From: an uncultured Kiritimatiellota bacterium
GTDB taxonomy: Bacteria; Verrucomicrobiota; Kiritimatiellia; RFP12; UBA1067
NCBI GenBank assembly: GCA_934667425.1
Contig: CAKULV010000003.1
Span: 1-64,000, forward strand
Reading direction: 5' to 3'
DNA length: 64,000 nt
Of this stretch, positions 7,644 to 14,940 are shown one piece after another. Every line of letters begins with the position of its first letter. Within the stretch, counting starts at the first letter, position 1. The position numbers and the translations under genes were made by a program. A model generated the notes under the pieces. That model saw only the letters and a program-made list of their open reading frames with translations. It was not told where the DNA came from and ran no database searches.

Positions 7644-9085
7644 TGTTCGGACAGCCAAGGACGTTCCCCGATCTCGCCATGGAATGCGGCGAGCTCGCCG
7701 GCGCCAAGGCGGATCCGATCGGGATGCCGCGCGCCTCGGCGTACCTGAGGAGCGGACGGGACGGCTATGCGATCGAGGACAGGTATGACATATTTGACCT
7801 GTGGCACGCGGATGCCTTTCGCGCGTCATGGAGGGATGCGGACGGCAGCCGATTCATGATATGCCGCATCCCGAGGAAGCTGCCCGGCGGATCGGCCTCA
7901 GACGAGCTGACGCGGAAGGACTTCCGCGCAAGGTATTCTGGTGAAGCCATGGGGCCGGACGACATGACCGCGCTGGACGAGGCGGTGTATTTCCTCGCCC
8001 CGGAAGAGACGGTCGCAAGGTTCAGGCCGCGCCGGTCGCAGCGGCATAATCTCGCCGCGCTTTGGCAGTACGAGACAACGAACGGCAATGCGCTCGTCTA
8101 TGCGTTCAGGCCGAAGACGCCACGAGATGTCCATGCGGACTGGTACATGGCCGCCCTTGTCTCGGAAGACCCCGAAGCGTCCGAAAGAATGGACGAATGG
8201 ATTGATGGCGTACGGTGGTCGGGAGCGGGTGCCGCCAACGGGAAAGGCGCCACCGGAAACTCCGAACTGGATTTGCTTGCGGACGACTATCGGCGCAATG
8301 TGGTCAACTACGGCGATTGGCATTTCACGTGTTCGTCAAACGTAGTTGTGGTGGACAACCTTTCCATTTCCGACAGGCCGCAGTTCATCGCCGCCTTGAC
8401 GAACGGCCTCCTGAAGATGCAGGCCGCATATCGCGAGGTGTTGCCTTCTCCGCTCATTGACGATTCGCATATTGCGGCCATGCGCATTTTCGATTCGCGC
8501 ACCGAGTACCTCGATTACGTGGGATGGGAGATGCAGTGGTCGGCCGCGTTGTGGAGTCCGCAGCACAGGGAACTCGTCTTGTACTGTCCGCCAAGCGGAT
8601 CGGCGGCATTGCTGCGCACCGTGTGGCACGAGGCTCTGCACCAGCACCTCGGCTATGCGTGCGCAATGCTCCAGCCCCCGCCATGGTTCAACGAGGGGCA
8701 CGCCGCGATGTTCGAGAACTCGCATTTCGGCTCTGGCGGGGAAGTGGTGTTCGACCTCGACAGCGAGGCTGTGCGTACGATAAAGGGGAACATAGAGGAG
8801 ATGTCCGAGGCCCTGCGTTCCATCTTCGCCATGGACTACGAGGGGTTCTATGCCGGGACGGACGAGGAACGCGCCCTCAAATACAGGCTGGCGTGGTCGC
8901 TCGCGTATTTTCTCCAGGTAGGTGCGCCGGAGGTTCGCTTCCAGCCGTTCAGGAACGTCCGCACAAGTCTCATGAAGGCGCTCGTCCGAACCCGGCGGAT
9001 GGACGATGCCACGCGGGAAGCCATAGGCGGCGATATGGAGGATAGGCTCGTGGGCGAGTGGATTGAGTTTTGGAAACGCCAGTAG
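7604..9085 (+). CDS. Zinc metallopeptidase-like protein with HEXXH motif (DUF1570-like)
   Basis: 493 residues. The N-terminal 330 residues match nothing I recognise. The C-terminal part has H342-E343-A-L-H346 and, 18 residues after the last histidine, E364 in WFNEGHAAMFE, the arrangement of gluzincin-type zinc peptidases and of DUF1570 proteins. Start choice is uncertain. ATG 7604 gives a short hydrophobic leader (VHILLLGSLMF). ATG 7643 overlaps the yihY stop as TGATG with GGAAG upstream and would give a cytoplasmic protein. ATG 7556 is possible but deeper inside yihY. Peptidase activity is inferred from the motif only. Confidence 0.6.
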   Translation: MPAAVHILLLGSLMFGQPRTFPDLAMECGELAGAKADPIGMPRASAYLRSGRDGYAIEDRYDIFDLWHADAFRASWRDADGSRFMICRIPRKLPGGSASDELTRKDFRARYSGEAMGPDDMTALDEAVYFLAPEETVARFRPRRSQRHNLAALWQYETTNGNALVYAFRPKTPRDVHADWYMAALVSEDPEASERMDEWIDGVRWSGAGAANGKGATGNSELDLLADDYRRNVVNYGDWHFTCSSNVVVVDNLSISDRPQFIAALTNGLLKMQAAYREVLPSPLIDDSHIAAMRIFDSRTEYLDYVGWEMQWSAALWSPQHRELVLYCPPSGSAALLRTVWHEALHQHLGYACAMLQPPPWFNEGHAAMFENSHFGSGGEVVFDLDSEAVRTIKGNIEEMSEALRSIFAMDYEGFYAGTDEERALKYRLAWSLAYFLQVGAPEVRFQPFRNVRTSLMKALVRTRRMDDATREAIGGDMEDRLVGEWIEFWKRQ

Positions 9086-9119
9086 GCAAGGTAAAAGCAG
9101 GGAAAGGAAAGAAAGCAAC

Positions 9120-10526
9120 ATGTCAAAAACAGGTTTCTCGCGTCGTGATTTTCTGCGCTCCGCAGTGGCGGCGTCGCCGCTCCTGGCAGGAGGATGCTTC
9201 AGCATAGGATATCCAAAGGCACGCCGTCCCTTGCCTTCCGAACGGATAAACCTTGCGGTCATAGGCTGCGGGAGCATGGGTTGGGCCAATACGCAGCAAT
9301 TCCTTCAGGACACGAGGGTGCAGGTGACGCTCGTGTGCGATCCGGTATTCGGACCTGCAGAAGACCATCCGTTCAGCGGGACGGGACGCGACGTGTTTCG
9401 CGGTCGCGTGGACAGGCACTACGGTGCGAAGGGATGCCGCATGACGTCCGACTGGCGCGAGGTCGCGGCAGACCCCACCATCGACGCGGTGCTGATCGCC
9501 ACCCCGGACTATTGGCACGCCATCATGGCGATAGGGTGCATGAAGTCCGGGAAGCACGTCTATTGCCAGAAGCCACTGTCTCTTGGGATTAACGAAGGCC
9601 GGGAGATGGTTCGCGTCGCGAAGGAGTCCGGAGTGACTTTCCAGGTGGGGAACCAGGGGCGGTCGTCGTCCGTCAAGCGCATTGCGGCTGAAATCGTCAG
9701 GAACGGTCTCATCGGCGAGCTTAAGGAAGTGACGGTTGCGATACCGGGCGCGACCATGGACAGCATGTGGTATGGCGATTCGAGCAAGCTTGCGCCCAAA
9801 AGGTTCCCTTCGTGCTACACGAAGGCGGACTGGGACCTGTGGCTTGGCCCTACGCAGCACTGGGAGAATGATGCGTTCATCCCTGCCATCCACTCGCCAA
9901 GGATATGGCGTCTCTGCAACCGTACCGGCAACGGCCTCATTCCGGACTTCGGCGCTCATGAGATCGATACGGTGCAATGGGCGCTCGACACCGAGCGGAC
10001 GGGTCCGGTGGCGATAGAGAACTTCAAGGCCGGAACGTTCAACCCCGACCGTCTGCATTTCTCGTGGGCGCTTGAGTTCGAGTTCGACGTGGTCTATGCC
10101 TCCGGCTTGCGTGTGCACGTGCTGAGTACGCGCAATGGGTATCCTCGCGGAATATGGTTCCGAGGCGAAAAGGGCACGGTGAACGACGCCCTCTACAGCG
10201 GTTTGCCCATAAAGCTCGGTCTTCCGCCGCATCTCAAGAAATGGCGCGAGAAGAAGGATCTCAAGGATACGGACATCAGGCTTTACGCGCCGAAGGGCGG
10301 ACATTCCCACGAGATGGACTTCATCGACGGCATCTTCGAGAACCGTCCCATCGCGACAGATTGCGAGATCGGGCACCGCACAACCTCCATCTGCCTGCTG
10401 GCGAACATATGCGAACGGCTTGGCCGCAGCGGACTTAGGTGGGATCCGGCGGCGGAAAGGGTCGTCGGCGACGCGGAGGCCAATGCCCTGCTGGACGTCC
10501 CGCACCTGAACGGATGGACGATTTGA
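9120..10526 (+). CDS. Tat-exported Gfo/Idh/MocA-family oxidoreductase, probable lipoprotein
   Basis: 468 residues. The N-terminus has SRRDFL (twin arginine) and a lipobox ending at C26 (AGGC), so export in folded form with its nucleotide and lipid anchoring is likely. The Rossmann motif is in NLAVIGCGSMG and the dihydrodipicolinate-reductase-like half carries QKPLS and the GLIPDFGAHEIDTVQWAL segment typical of exported members of this superfamily. It lacks the YPTHGLGP signature of GH109 seen in the protein at 60698-62140. AGGAAAG precedes ATG 9120. It is the last gene before the hairpin at 10527 and probably acts on sugars by NAD-dependent redox chemistry. Confidence 0.8.
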   Translation: MSKTGFSRRDFLRSAVAASPLLAGGCFSIGYPKARRPLPSERINLAVIGCGSMGWANTQQFLQDTRVQVTLVCDPVFGPAEDHPFSGTGRDVFRGRVDRHYGAKGCRMTSDWREVAADPTIDAVLIATPDYWHAIMAIGCMKSGKHVYCQKPLSLGINEGREMVRVAKESGVTFQVGNQGRSSSVKRIAAEIVRNGLIGELKEVTVAIPGATMDSMWYGDSSKLAPKRFPSCYTKADWDLWLGPTQHWENDAFIPAIHSPRIWRLCNRTGNGLIPDFGAHEIDTVQWALDTERTGPVAIENFKAGTFNPDRLHFSWALEFEFDVVYASGLRVHVLSTRNGYPRGIWFRGEKGTVNDALYSGLPIKLGLPPHLKKWREKKDLKDTDIRLYAPKGGHSHEMDFIDGIFENRPIATDCEIGHRTTSICLLANICERLGRSGLRWDPAAERVVGDAEANALLDVPHLNGWTI

Positions 10527-10553
10527 CCGTTGCGGCGCAACGGCATTGCCGTT
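10527..10553. terminator. Two overlapping palindromes between the Gfo/Idh stop and the aconitase promoter
   Basis: CCGTTGCG (10527-10534) pairs with CGCAACGG (10536-10543). AACGGCA (10539-10545) pairs with TGCCGTT (10547-10553), followed by two more T residues. The second shares bases 10539-10543 with the first, so the two folds exclude each other. It starts on the base after the TGA and ends seven bases before the aconitase -10, so it may terminate the secY operon, act as an operator, or both. Confidence 0.45.
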
Positions 10554-10559
10554 TTGGGG

Positions 10560-10565
10560 TATAAT
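10560..10565 (+). promoter_or_regulatory. -10 element for the aconitase gene
   Basis: A perfect TATAAT 27 bases before the ATG. No good -35 lies at 16-18 bases, which suggests activator dependence or an unusual upstream element. Confidence 0.55.
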
Positions 10566-10592
10566 ACGAGCCTTATTTCAACAGGAGCGAAC

Positions 10593-12539
10593 ATGAGAGA
10601 AGTCAAGAAGAGCGAACCGATGAACGTCACGCGCAAGATAATATCCGCGCATCTGGTGGAGGGCGATCCCAGGATGGATCCGGAGCTTGGGATCCGCATA
10701 GACCAGACCCTTACGCAGGACGCGACCGGCACGATGGCGTATCTCCAGTTCGAGTCCATGGATGTCCCTCATGTGCGCAATGAGCTTGCCGTCTCCTACG
10801 TTGACCACAACACTGTCCAGATCGGCTTCGAGAACGCCGACGACCACGACTTCCTCCAGTCCGTCGCGAAGAGGTACGGGATCGTTTACTCCAAGGCCGG
10901 GAATGGCATATGCCACCAGCTGCACCTTGAGCGGTTCGGCAAGCCGGGCAAGACGCTTCTCGGCAGCGATTCCCACACGCCGACGGGCGGCGGCATCGGA
11001 ATGGTGGCGATTGGCGCGGGCGGCATCGATATCGCCGTGGCGATGGCCGGCGGCGCGTTCCACATACCCACGCCAAAGGTGCGCGGCATCAGGCTCACGG
11101 GGCGTCTTCCGAAGGGCACGAGCGCGAAGGATGTGATACTCAAGGTGCTTGAGCGCTTCGGCACCAAGGGCAACGTCGGCTGGATATTCGAGTACTTCGG
11201 CCCCGGCGTGAAGACGCTCGACGTGCCGAGCCGCGCGACCATAACGAACATGGGAGCGGAGCTTGGCGTGACGACGAGCGTGTTCCCGAGCGATGCGGTC
11301 ACGAAGCAGTTCCTCGAGGCGCAGGGACGCGCAGGCGACTGGGTGGAGCTTGTCGCCGACAGGGGCGCGAAGTACGATGACGTGTACGAGATAGACCTTT
11401 CCAAGATTGAGCCGCTGATGGCCGCTCCGCATTCGCCCGGCAACATCGTGCCCGTGCGCAAGCTTGCCGGGACGAAGGTCAACCAGATCATGATCGGCTC
11501 CTGCACAAACAGCTCGTACCGCGACATCAGGACGGTCGCCCTCATGCTGAAGGGCAGGCACGTGGCCGATGACGTGGAGGTGGGTATCGCGTGCGGATCC
11601 CGTCAGGTCGTCTCTATGCTCGCCGAGGACGGTTCGCTCGCCACGCTCGTGAAGGCCGGGTGCCGCATCCTCGAGAATGCGTGCGGATTCTGCATCGGTG
11701 CGCACATGAGCCCGCGCACGGGGGCGATATCGCTCCGCACGAACAACCGCAACTTCGAGGGACGCAGCGGAACGAAGTCCGCGCAGGTGTATCTCGTGTC
11801 GCCGGAGACGGCGGCGGCGAGCGCGCTCGCCGGCAAGATCGCCGATCCGCGCAAGAACACGGTCAGGGCGGTCCCGGCGCCGGCCAGGTTCCCGATCGAC
11901 GACTCGATGTTCCTGTATCGCGATACGGCCCGCAGGGGCGTGCGCGGCGCGAAGATCGTGCGCGGCCCGAACATTGCGCAGGTGCCGAAGGGCGAGCCGC
12001 TCCCCGCGTCGTTCAGCGGCGTGTGCGCGATAAAGGTCGGCGACAAGATCACCACCGACCACATCATGCCCGCCGGCGCGAGGCTTAAGTTCCGCTCGAA
12101 CATACCAGAGTACGCGAAGTTCGTGTTCGAGCCGTGCGACAGTTCGTTCCATGACCGCTGCCTGGAGAACAGGAAGGCGGGCCTTGCGAACGTCATTGTC
12201 GCCGGCGAAAGCTACGGGCAGGGGTCGAGCCGTGAGCATGCGGCGCTTTGCCCGATGTATCTTGGCGTAAAGGCCGTGCTTGCCAAATCGATAGAGCGGA
12301 TACACCGCGCCAACCTCATCAACTTCGGCATAGTGCCGCTCATATTCGACAATCCGAAGGACTACGATGCGATCGCATCCGGCGAACGGATGGAGTTCAC
12401 CGACATCAGGGCGGCGATCAATGGCGACGGCAAGGTCGCGATCCGTGCCGGCGGCAGGACCGTCTCGGCGACGGCCGCGCTTTCCGGCCGCGAGAAGGAA
12501 CTTGTCCTCGCCGGCGGACTGCTCGCGTCGCTAAAGTGA
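10593..12539 (+). CDS. acn: Aconitate hydratase (Aquifex-type, short form)
   Basis: 648 residues. It isomerises citrate to isocitrate in the TCA cycle with a [4Fe-4S] cluster. Cluster ligands are visible as C304 (SCTNS) and C364 and C367 (CGFC). SDSHTPTGGGIGM and the swivel-domain ITTDHIMPAG and SYGQGSSREHAAL segments are canonical. The length and N-terminus match the roughly 650-residue form related to isopropylmalate isomerase rather than the 890-residue AcnA. ATG 10593 follows AGGAG by five bases; the longer frame upstream covers the promoter and is not coding. It stands alone, without citrate synthase or isocitrate dehydrogenase beside it. Confidence 0.93.
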   Translation: MREVKKSEPMNVTRKIISAHLVEGDPRMDPELGIRIDQTLTQDATGTMAYLQFESMDVPHVRNELAVSYVDHNTVQIGFENADDHDFLQSVAKRYGIVYSKAGNGICHQLHLERFGKPGKTLLGSDSHTPTGGGIGMVAIGAGGIDIAVAMAGGAFHIPTPKVRGIRLTGRLPKGTSAKDVILKVLERFGTKGNVGWIFEYFGPGVKTLDVPSRATITNMGAELGVTTSVFPSDAVTKQFLEAQGRAGDWVELVADRGAKYDDVYEIDLSKIEPLMAAPHSPGNIVPVRKLAGTKVNQIMIGSCTNSSYRDIRTVALMLKGRHVADDVEVGIACGSRQVVSMLAEDGSLATLVKAGCRILENACGFCIGAHMSPRTGAISLRTNNRNFEGRSGTKSAQVYLVSPETAAASALAGKIADPRKNTVRAVPAPARFPIDDSMFLYRDTARRGVRGAKIVRGPNIAQVPKGEPLPASFSGVCAIKVGDKITTDHIMPAGARLKFRSNIPEYAKFVFEPCDSSFHDRCLENRKAGLANVIVAGESYGQGSSREHAALCPMYLGVKAVLAKSIERIHRANLINFGIVPLIFDNPKDYDAIASGERMEFTDIRAAINGDGKVAIRAGGRTVSATAALSGREKELVLAGGLLASLK

Positions 12540-12567
12540 CGGTGCAACCCGACCACCGGGCCTCCAT

Positions 12568-12594
12568 CCGGCATTCTTGTCTGTCCCCTGCCGG
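12568..12594. other. Hairpin downstream of aconitase
   Basis: CCGGCA (12568-12573) and TGCCGG (12589-12594) form a 6-base stem with a 15-base loop. No T-run follows, so a terminator role is doubtful. The rest of 12540-12731 shows nothing I can name. Confidence 0.3.
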
Positions 12595-12731
12595 CGCTTA
12601 AGCCATATAAGGCCAATGCCTACAAAGACGGATGGGATCGATCATACGGGAACGGGCCGCATTGCGCGCGTTCGCATGCGTCCGATGTTCCTGCCCCCGG
12701 CCCCTGACAGTGGCGGGAAGGGAATGCCTCT

Positions 12732-12762
12732 TTGCGCATGTCACGGAAGAATATGGTATAAT
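12732..12762 (+). promoter_or_regulatory. Extended -10 promoter for the toxin-antitoxin pair
   Basis: TGGTATAAT gives a consensus extended -10 (hexamer 12757-12762). TTGCGC (12732-12737) lies 19 bases upstream, a long spacer that the TG motif would tolerate. The same ATATGGTATAATG core recurs before the ATPase gene at 47331. Confidence 0.55.
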
Positions 12763-12813
12763 GGCAGGCACAAATCGAGGTGAATCAGGAAGCAACAAGG
12801 AGCGGATATAGCG

Positions 12814-13080
12814 GTGGGTGCGTGGGTTCTAAAAGACGCGACAAGTTCGTGGGAAACGGTCTTCGACCGTGCGTGGGCGGGCGAACCTCAATTCGTCTCG
12901 CGCGATGGGGTGCAGACCGTTGTTGTCATTTCGCTCCGTTCCTATCAGGCGGCAAAGCCGAAGAAGCGGCGGACGATCATCAAGAATCCCAAACTGGCGT
13001 TCTCCATAAGCGATGCCGACCTGTTCTCTGACGATTCCGCCATTTGGGAGGCGTGCAATGGCAAGGGCCCTCTTGCTTGA
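12814..13080 (+). CDS. Phd/YefM-type antitoxin
   Basis: 88 residues starting at GTG 12814, with AAGGAG (12798-12803) ten bases upstream. The N-terminal half follows the Phd/YefM fold: a short strand, a helix around SSWETVFDRAW, then GEPQFVSRDGVQTVVVISLRSY, where the family usually has the P-x-x-I-T-x-x-G-x-x-x-V-V-V-x-S pattern. The C-terminal tail is basic then acidic, as expected for the toxin-binding segment. The last 23 bases overlap the downstream toxin gene. Antitoxins of this class bind DNA and repress their own promoter; no clear operator was identified. Confidence 0.8.
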   Translation: MGAWVLKDATSSWETVFDRAWAGEPQFVSRDGVQTVVVISLRSYQAAKPKKRRTIIKNPKLAFSISDADLFSDDSAIWEACNGKGPLA

Positions 13081-13447
13081 TACATGTGCGCTGCTTTGGC
13101 TGGGAAATACGCCCGAACGTTTTTCCGCTCAGGCGATTGAGGCGATTGAATCCGCGCCTTTCCTGTATGCTTCGCCTATTTCACTGTGGGAAGTGGCATT
13201 GAAGAACCAGATGGGCAAGTTGATGCTTGCAATGTCGCCCGAAGAATGGTTCTCGACATTGAAGTCCGAGTATGGAATTTCCATTTTGCAAATGAATGAA
13301 GCCATTGCGCTGAGGGCGGCAACATTGCCTTTACTGCATCGCGACCCGGCAGATCGGTTCATTATTGCAACAGCTATGTTGAGGGGGCTGACAATCGTTA
13401 CGGCCGATCGTCGTTATGCAGACTACGGCGTACAGACCATCGTCTGA
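13058..13447 (+). CDS. vapC: PIN-domain ribonuclease toxin (VapC-like)
   Basis: 129 residues. ATG 13058 is preceded by GGGAGG six bases away and lies inside the antitoxin gene, so the two are translationally coupled. The acidic metal-binding residues of PIN nucleases are in place: D8 (LLLDTCALLW), E45 (SLWEVALK), D99 (RDPADRF) and D117 (VTADRRY). The SPISLWEVALK and HRDPADRFIIATA blocks mark the subgroup that usually pairs with Phd-like antitoxins. The expected role is cleavage of a tRNA or rRNA when the antitoxin is lost. It appears intact. Confidence 0.88.
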   Translation: MARALLLDTCALLWLGNTPERFSAQAIEAIESAPFLYASPISLWEVALKNQMGKLMLAMSPEEWFSTLKSEYGISILQMNEAIALRAATLPLLHRDPADRFIIATAMLRGLTIVTADRRYADYGVQTIV

Positions 13448-13485
13448 TTTCGGCTATGCAGGATGCCGAGAAAGGCAAGACCCCC

Positions 13486-13515
13486 TTGATGCAACAACCC
13501 TCTGTGAACTATAAT
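13486..13515 (+). promoter_or_regulatory. Sigma-70-type promoter ahead of a truncated HTH gene
   Basis: TTGATG (13486-13491) and TATAAT (13510-13515) are 18 bases apart. The -35 is identical to that of the secY promoter. It points at the small frame starting at 13603. Confidence 0.6.
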
Positions 13516-13602
13516 CCAGAAGTCCGCCTGCTCAAAACGGTGTCTGTTTTCGCGGGACAAGCTTCCGATGACGGCATGATAGATTCCCGAAAGGAGAACT
13601 TC

Positions 13603-13686
13603 ATGGAGTGTCAGACAGTTGAAGAGACCACTGCGCGATGGGGCGTCACGGCAAGGCAGGTTCGCGCCCTACGGACATACCGTTAA
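13603..13686 (+). pseudogene. Remnant of a small helix-turn-helix protein
   Basis: ATG 13603 has a textbook AAGGAG six bases upstream and a promoter at 13486, but the frame ends after 27 residues. The peptide begins TVEETTARWGVTARQVRAL. In intact small MerR/excisionase-like proteins this continues with a wing of 30 or more residues. Here the frame stops just where the convergent regulator gene ends, and its last 18 bases overlap that gene. The simplest reading is a gene truncated by a rearrangement that brought in the neighbouring glycan locus. A functional micropeptide is not excluded. The frame can be extended upstream to 13456, but that covers the promoter. Confidence 0.45.
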
Positions 13687-14817
13687 TTCTTGATAGGCGC
13701 GCGGCGACACCCCGTAACGTTCAAGGAAGAGATGCGAGAGCCGGTTGGCGGAATTGAACCCGCAGCGCATGGCCACATTGCCCAGTCTCTGATGCGAGCC
13801 TTTCAACAGGCGGCGCGCCTCGGCGAGCCTGAGCTGCAGGATCTTCTCCTTGACGCTGGTGTGCTCGTATTGGCGGAACCGGAGCGCGAGCAGGGATTGG
13901 GAGGTTCCGCAGTGGTTGGCGACGTCGGCGACCGAGATCCTCTTGAAGGCGTTCTGCCGGATGTAGGTGTTGGCACGTTCGATCAAGGTGGTGACGGGGG
14001 AAGCGAATGACGTTGAGCCGCGCTCGACCACTTTCAATGGCCGCGTACGCAGGATTTTTGGACGGCGTTCGTTTTTGCGGCTGCGCATCAGGTGATCCAG
14101 CGCAAGGGCGGTTTCGTATCCTTGTCGCTCGGTGTTGCGGTCAATGCTGGAAAGGGCGGGCTCGATGGAATCGCAGACGAGGAAGCTGTTGTCGACGCTG
14201 AGGATCGACAGCTCCGAAGGGATTTTCACGTGTGCGGCGTCTGCGGCCTCGTACACCTGGTTGGCGAGATAGTCGCCGGCCAGGAACAGGGCGGCTGGCC
14301 GTGGCAGTTCCGCGAGTGCCTTGGCGAGCGGCTCCTTGAGTTCGTGGACTGCCTGCCCAAGGCGTTTGAGGGCTTTGGCATAGCCTCGTAGGCGGGTGTG
14401 AGACCAGCGCGATGGTGCGGAGCCGCCAAAGAAGGCAAAGGAACGGCGGCTGCCGAGCCGGAAGAGATGCTCCGCCGCGAGTTTCCCGATGGCTTCGCCG
14501 TCCGTTTCCGAGAAGACGACTTTCTCGCGTCGGCGAAAGAGCGCGTCGTCGCCATTGCCGATCATGGCGAGCGGAATCCGGGATGCGAGCAGGGCCTGGG
14601 TCAGGTCGTCGCCGAGGGGATGGTTGATGAGGATGCCGTCAACGCCTTCCCGTGGCGCGTTCGCGATGTCCTTTTCGGTCAAATCCATCGGCGGCAGAAA
14701 AAGCTTGGTGTTCCAGCCGCGCCGCTGGCGCAGAAACCGAAACACGCCGTTCAGCACGGCGACGCTGTCGGGATTGATCAGATGAAAGGAGATGAAAACC
14801 TTCTTTTTCCTTGACAT
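13669..14817 (-). CDS. XylR-like regulator: LacI-type sugar sensor plus AraC DNA-binding domain
   Basis: 382 residues. Residues 1 to about 270 form a periplasmic-binding-protein-like sensor (FISFHLINPDSV opening, DGILINHPLGDD, SILSVDNSFLVCDSIEPALSSID). The last 100 residues are an AraC/XylS double helix-turn-helix (RISVADVANHCGTS, then GNVAMRCGFNSANRLSHLFLERYGVSP). This order is that of the E. coli xylose regulator XylR. It is divergent from the beta-helix gene at 14941 and the 14891-14917 inverted repeat is a likely binding site. A sugar released by the neighbouring enzymes is the expected inducer. A second regulator of the same architecture is at 56325-57500. Confidence 0.88.
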   Translation of the reverse strand: MSRKKKVFISFHLINPDSVAVLNGVFRFLRQRRGWNTKLFLPPMDLTEKDIANAPREGVDGILINHPLGDDLTQALLASRIPLAMIGNGDDALFRRREKVVFSETDGEAIGKLAAEHLFRLGSRRSFAFFGGSAPSRWSHTRLRGYAKALKRLGQAVHELKEPLAKALAELPRPAALFLAGDYLANQVYEAADAAHVKIPSELSILSVDNSFLVCDSIEPALSSIDRNTERQGYETALALDHLMRSRKNERRPKILRTRPLKVVERGSTSFASPVTTLIERANTYIRQNAFKRISVADVANHCGTSQSLLALRFRQYEHTSVKEKILQLRLAEARRLLKGSHQRLGNVAMRCGFNSANRLSHLFLERYGVSPRAYQELTVCP

Positions 14818-14826
14818 ATGGCCATC

Positions 14827-14835
14827 ATAATAGCA
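14827..14835 (-). promoter_or_regulatory. Extended -10 for the XylR-like regulator, near-leaderless
   Basis: On the minus strand TGC-TATTAT occupies 14835-14827, nine bases before the ATG at 14817. The transcript would have only about two leader bases and no Shine-Dalgarno sequence is visible. Confidence 0.45.
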
Positions 14836-14890
14836 TAATTCGCGTTCCTTGTGTGATTGAAAATGACATGAATCTGTTGTCTAAAACAAC

Positions 14891-14917
14891 ATGTGCGTTT
14901 TACTATAATACGCACAT
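14891..14917. promoter_or_regulatory. Inverted repeat enclosing the -10 of the 14941 operon (candidate operator)
   Basis: ATGTGCGT (14891-14898) and ACGCACAT (14910-14917) are perfect 8-base arms around 11 bases that contain TATAAT (14904-14909). A second inverted repeat, GTTGT-ctaaa-ACAAC, abuts it at 14876-14890. A protein bound here would block the promoter directly. The site lies in the divergent gap between the XylR-like regulator and its presumed target. Confidence 0.6.
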
Positions 14918-14940
14918 CATTCACCAAAGAAAGCAACCCC

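Noticed and set aside
12780..13031. Alternative 83-codon frame over the antitoxin gene
   Set aside because: Different frame from a Phd-type antitoxin that has a ribosome site and is coupled to its toxin.
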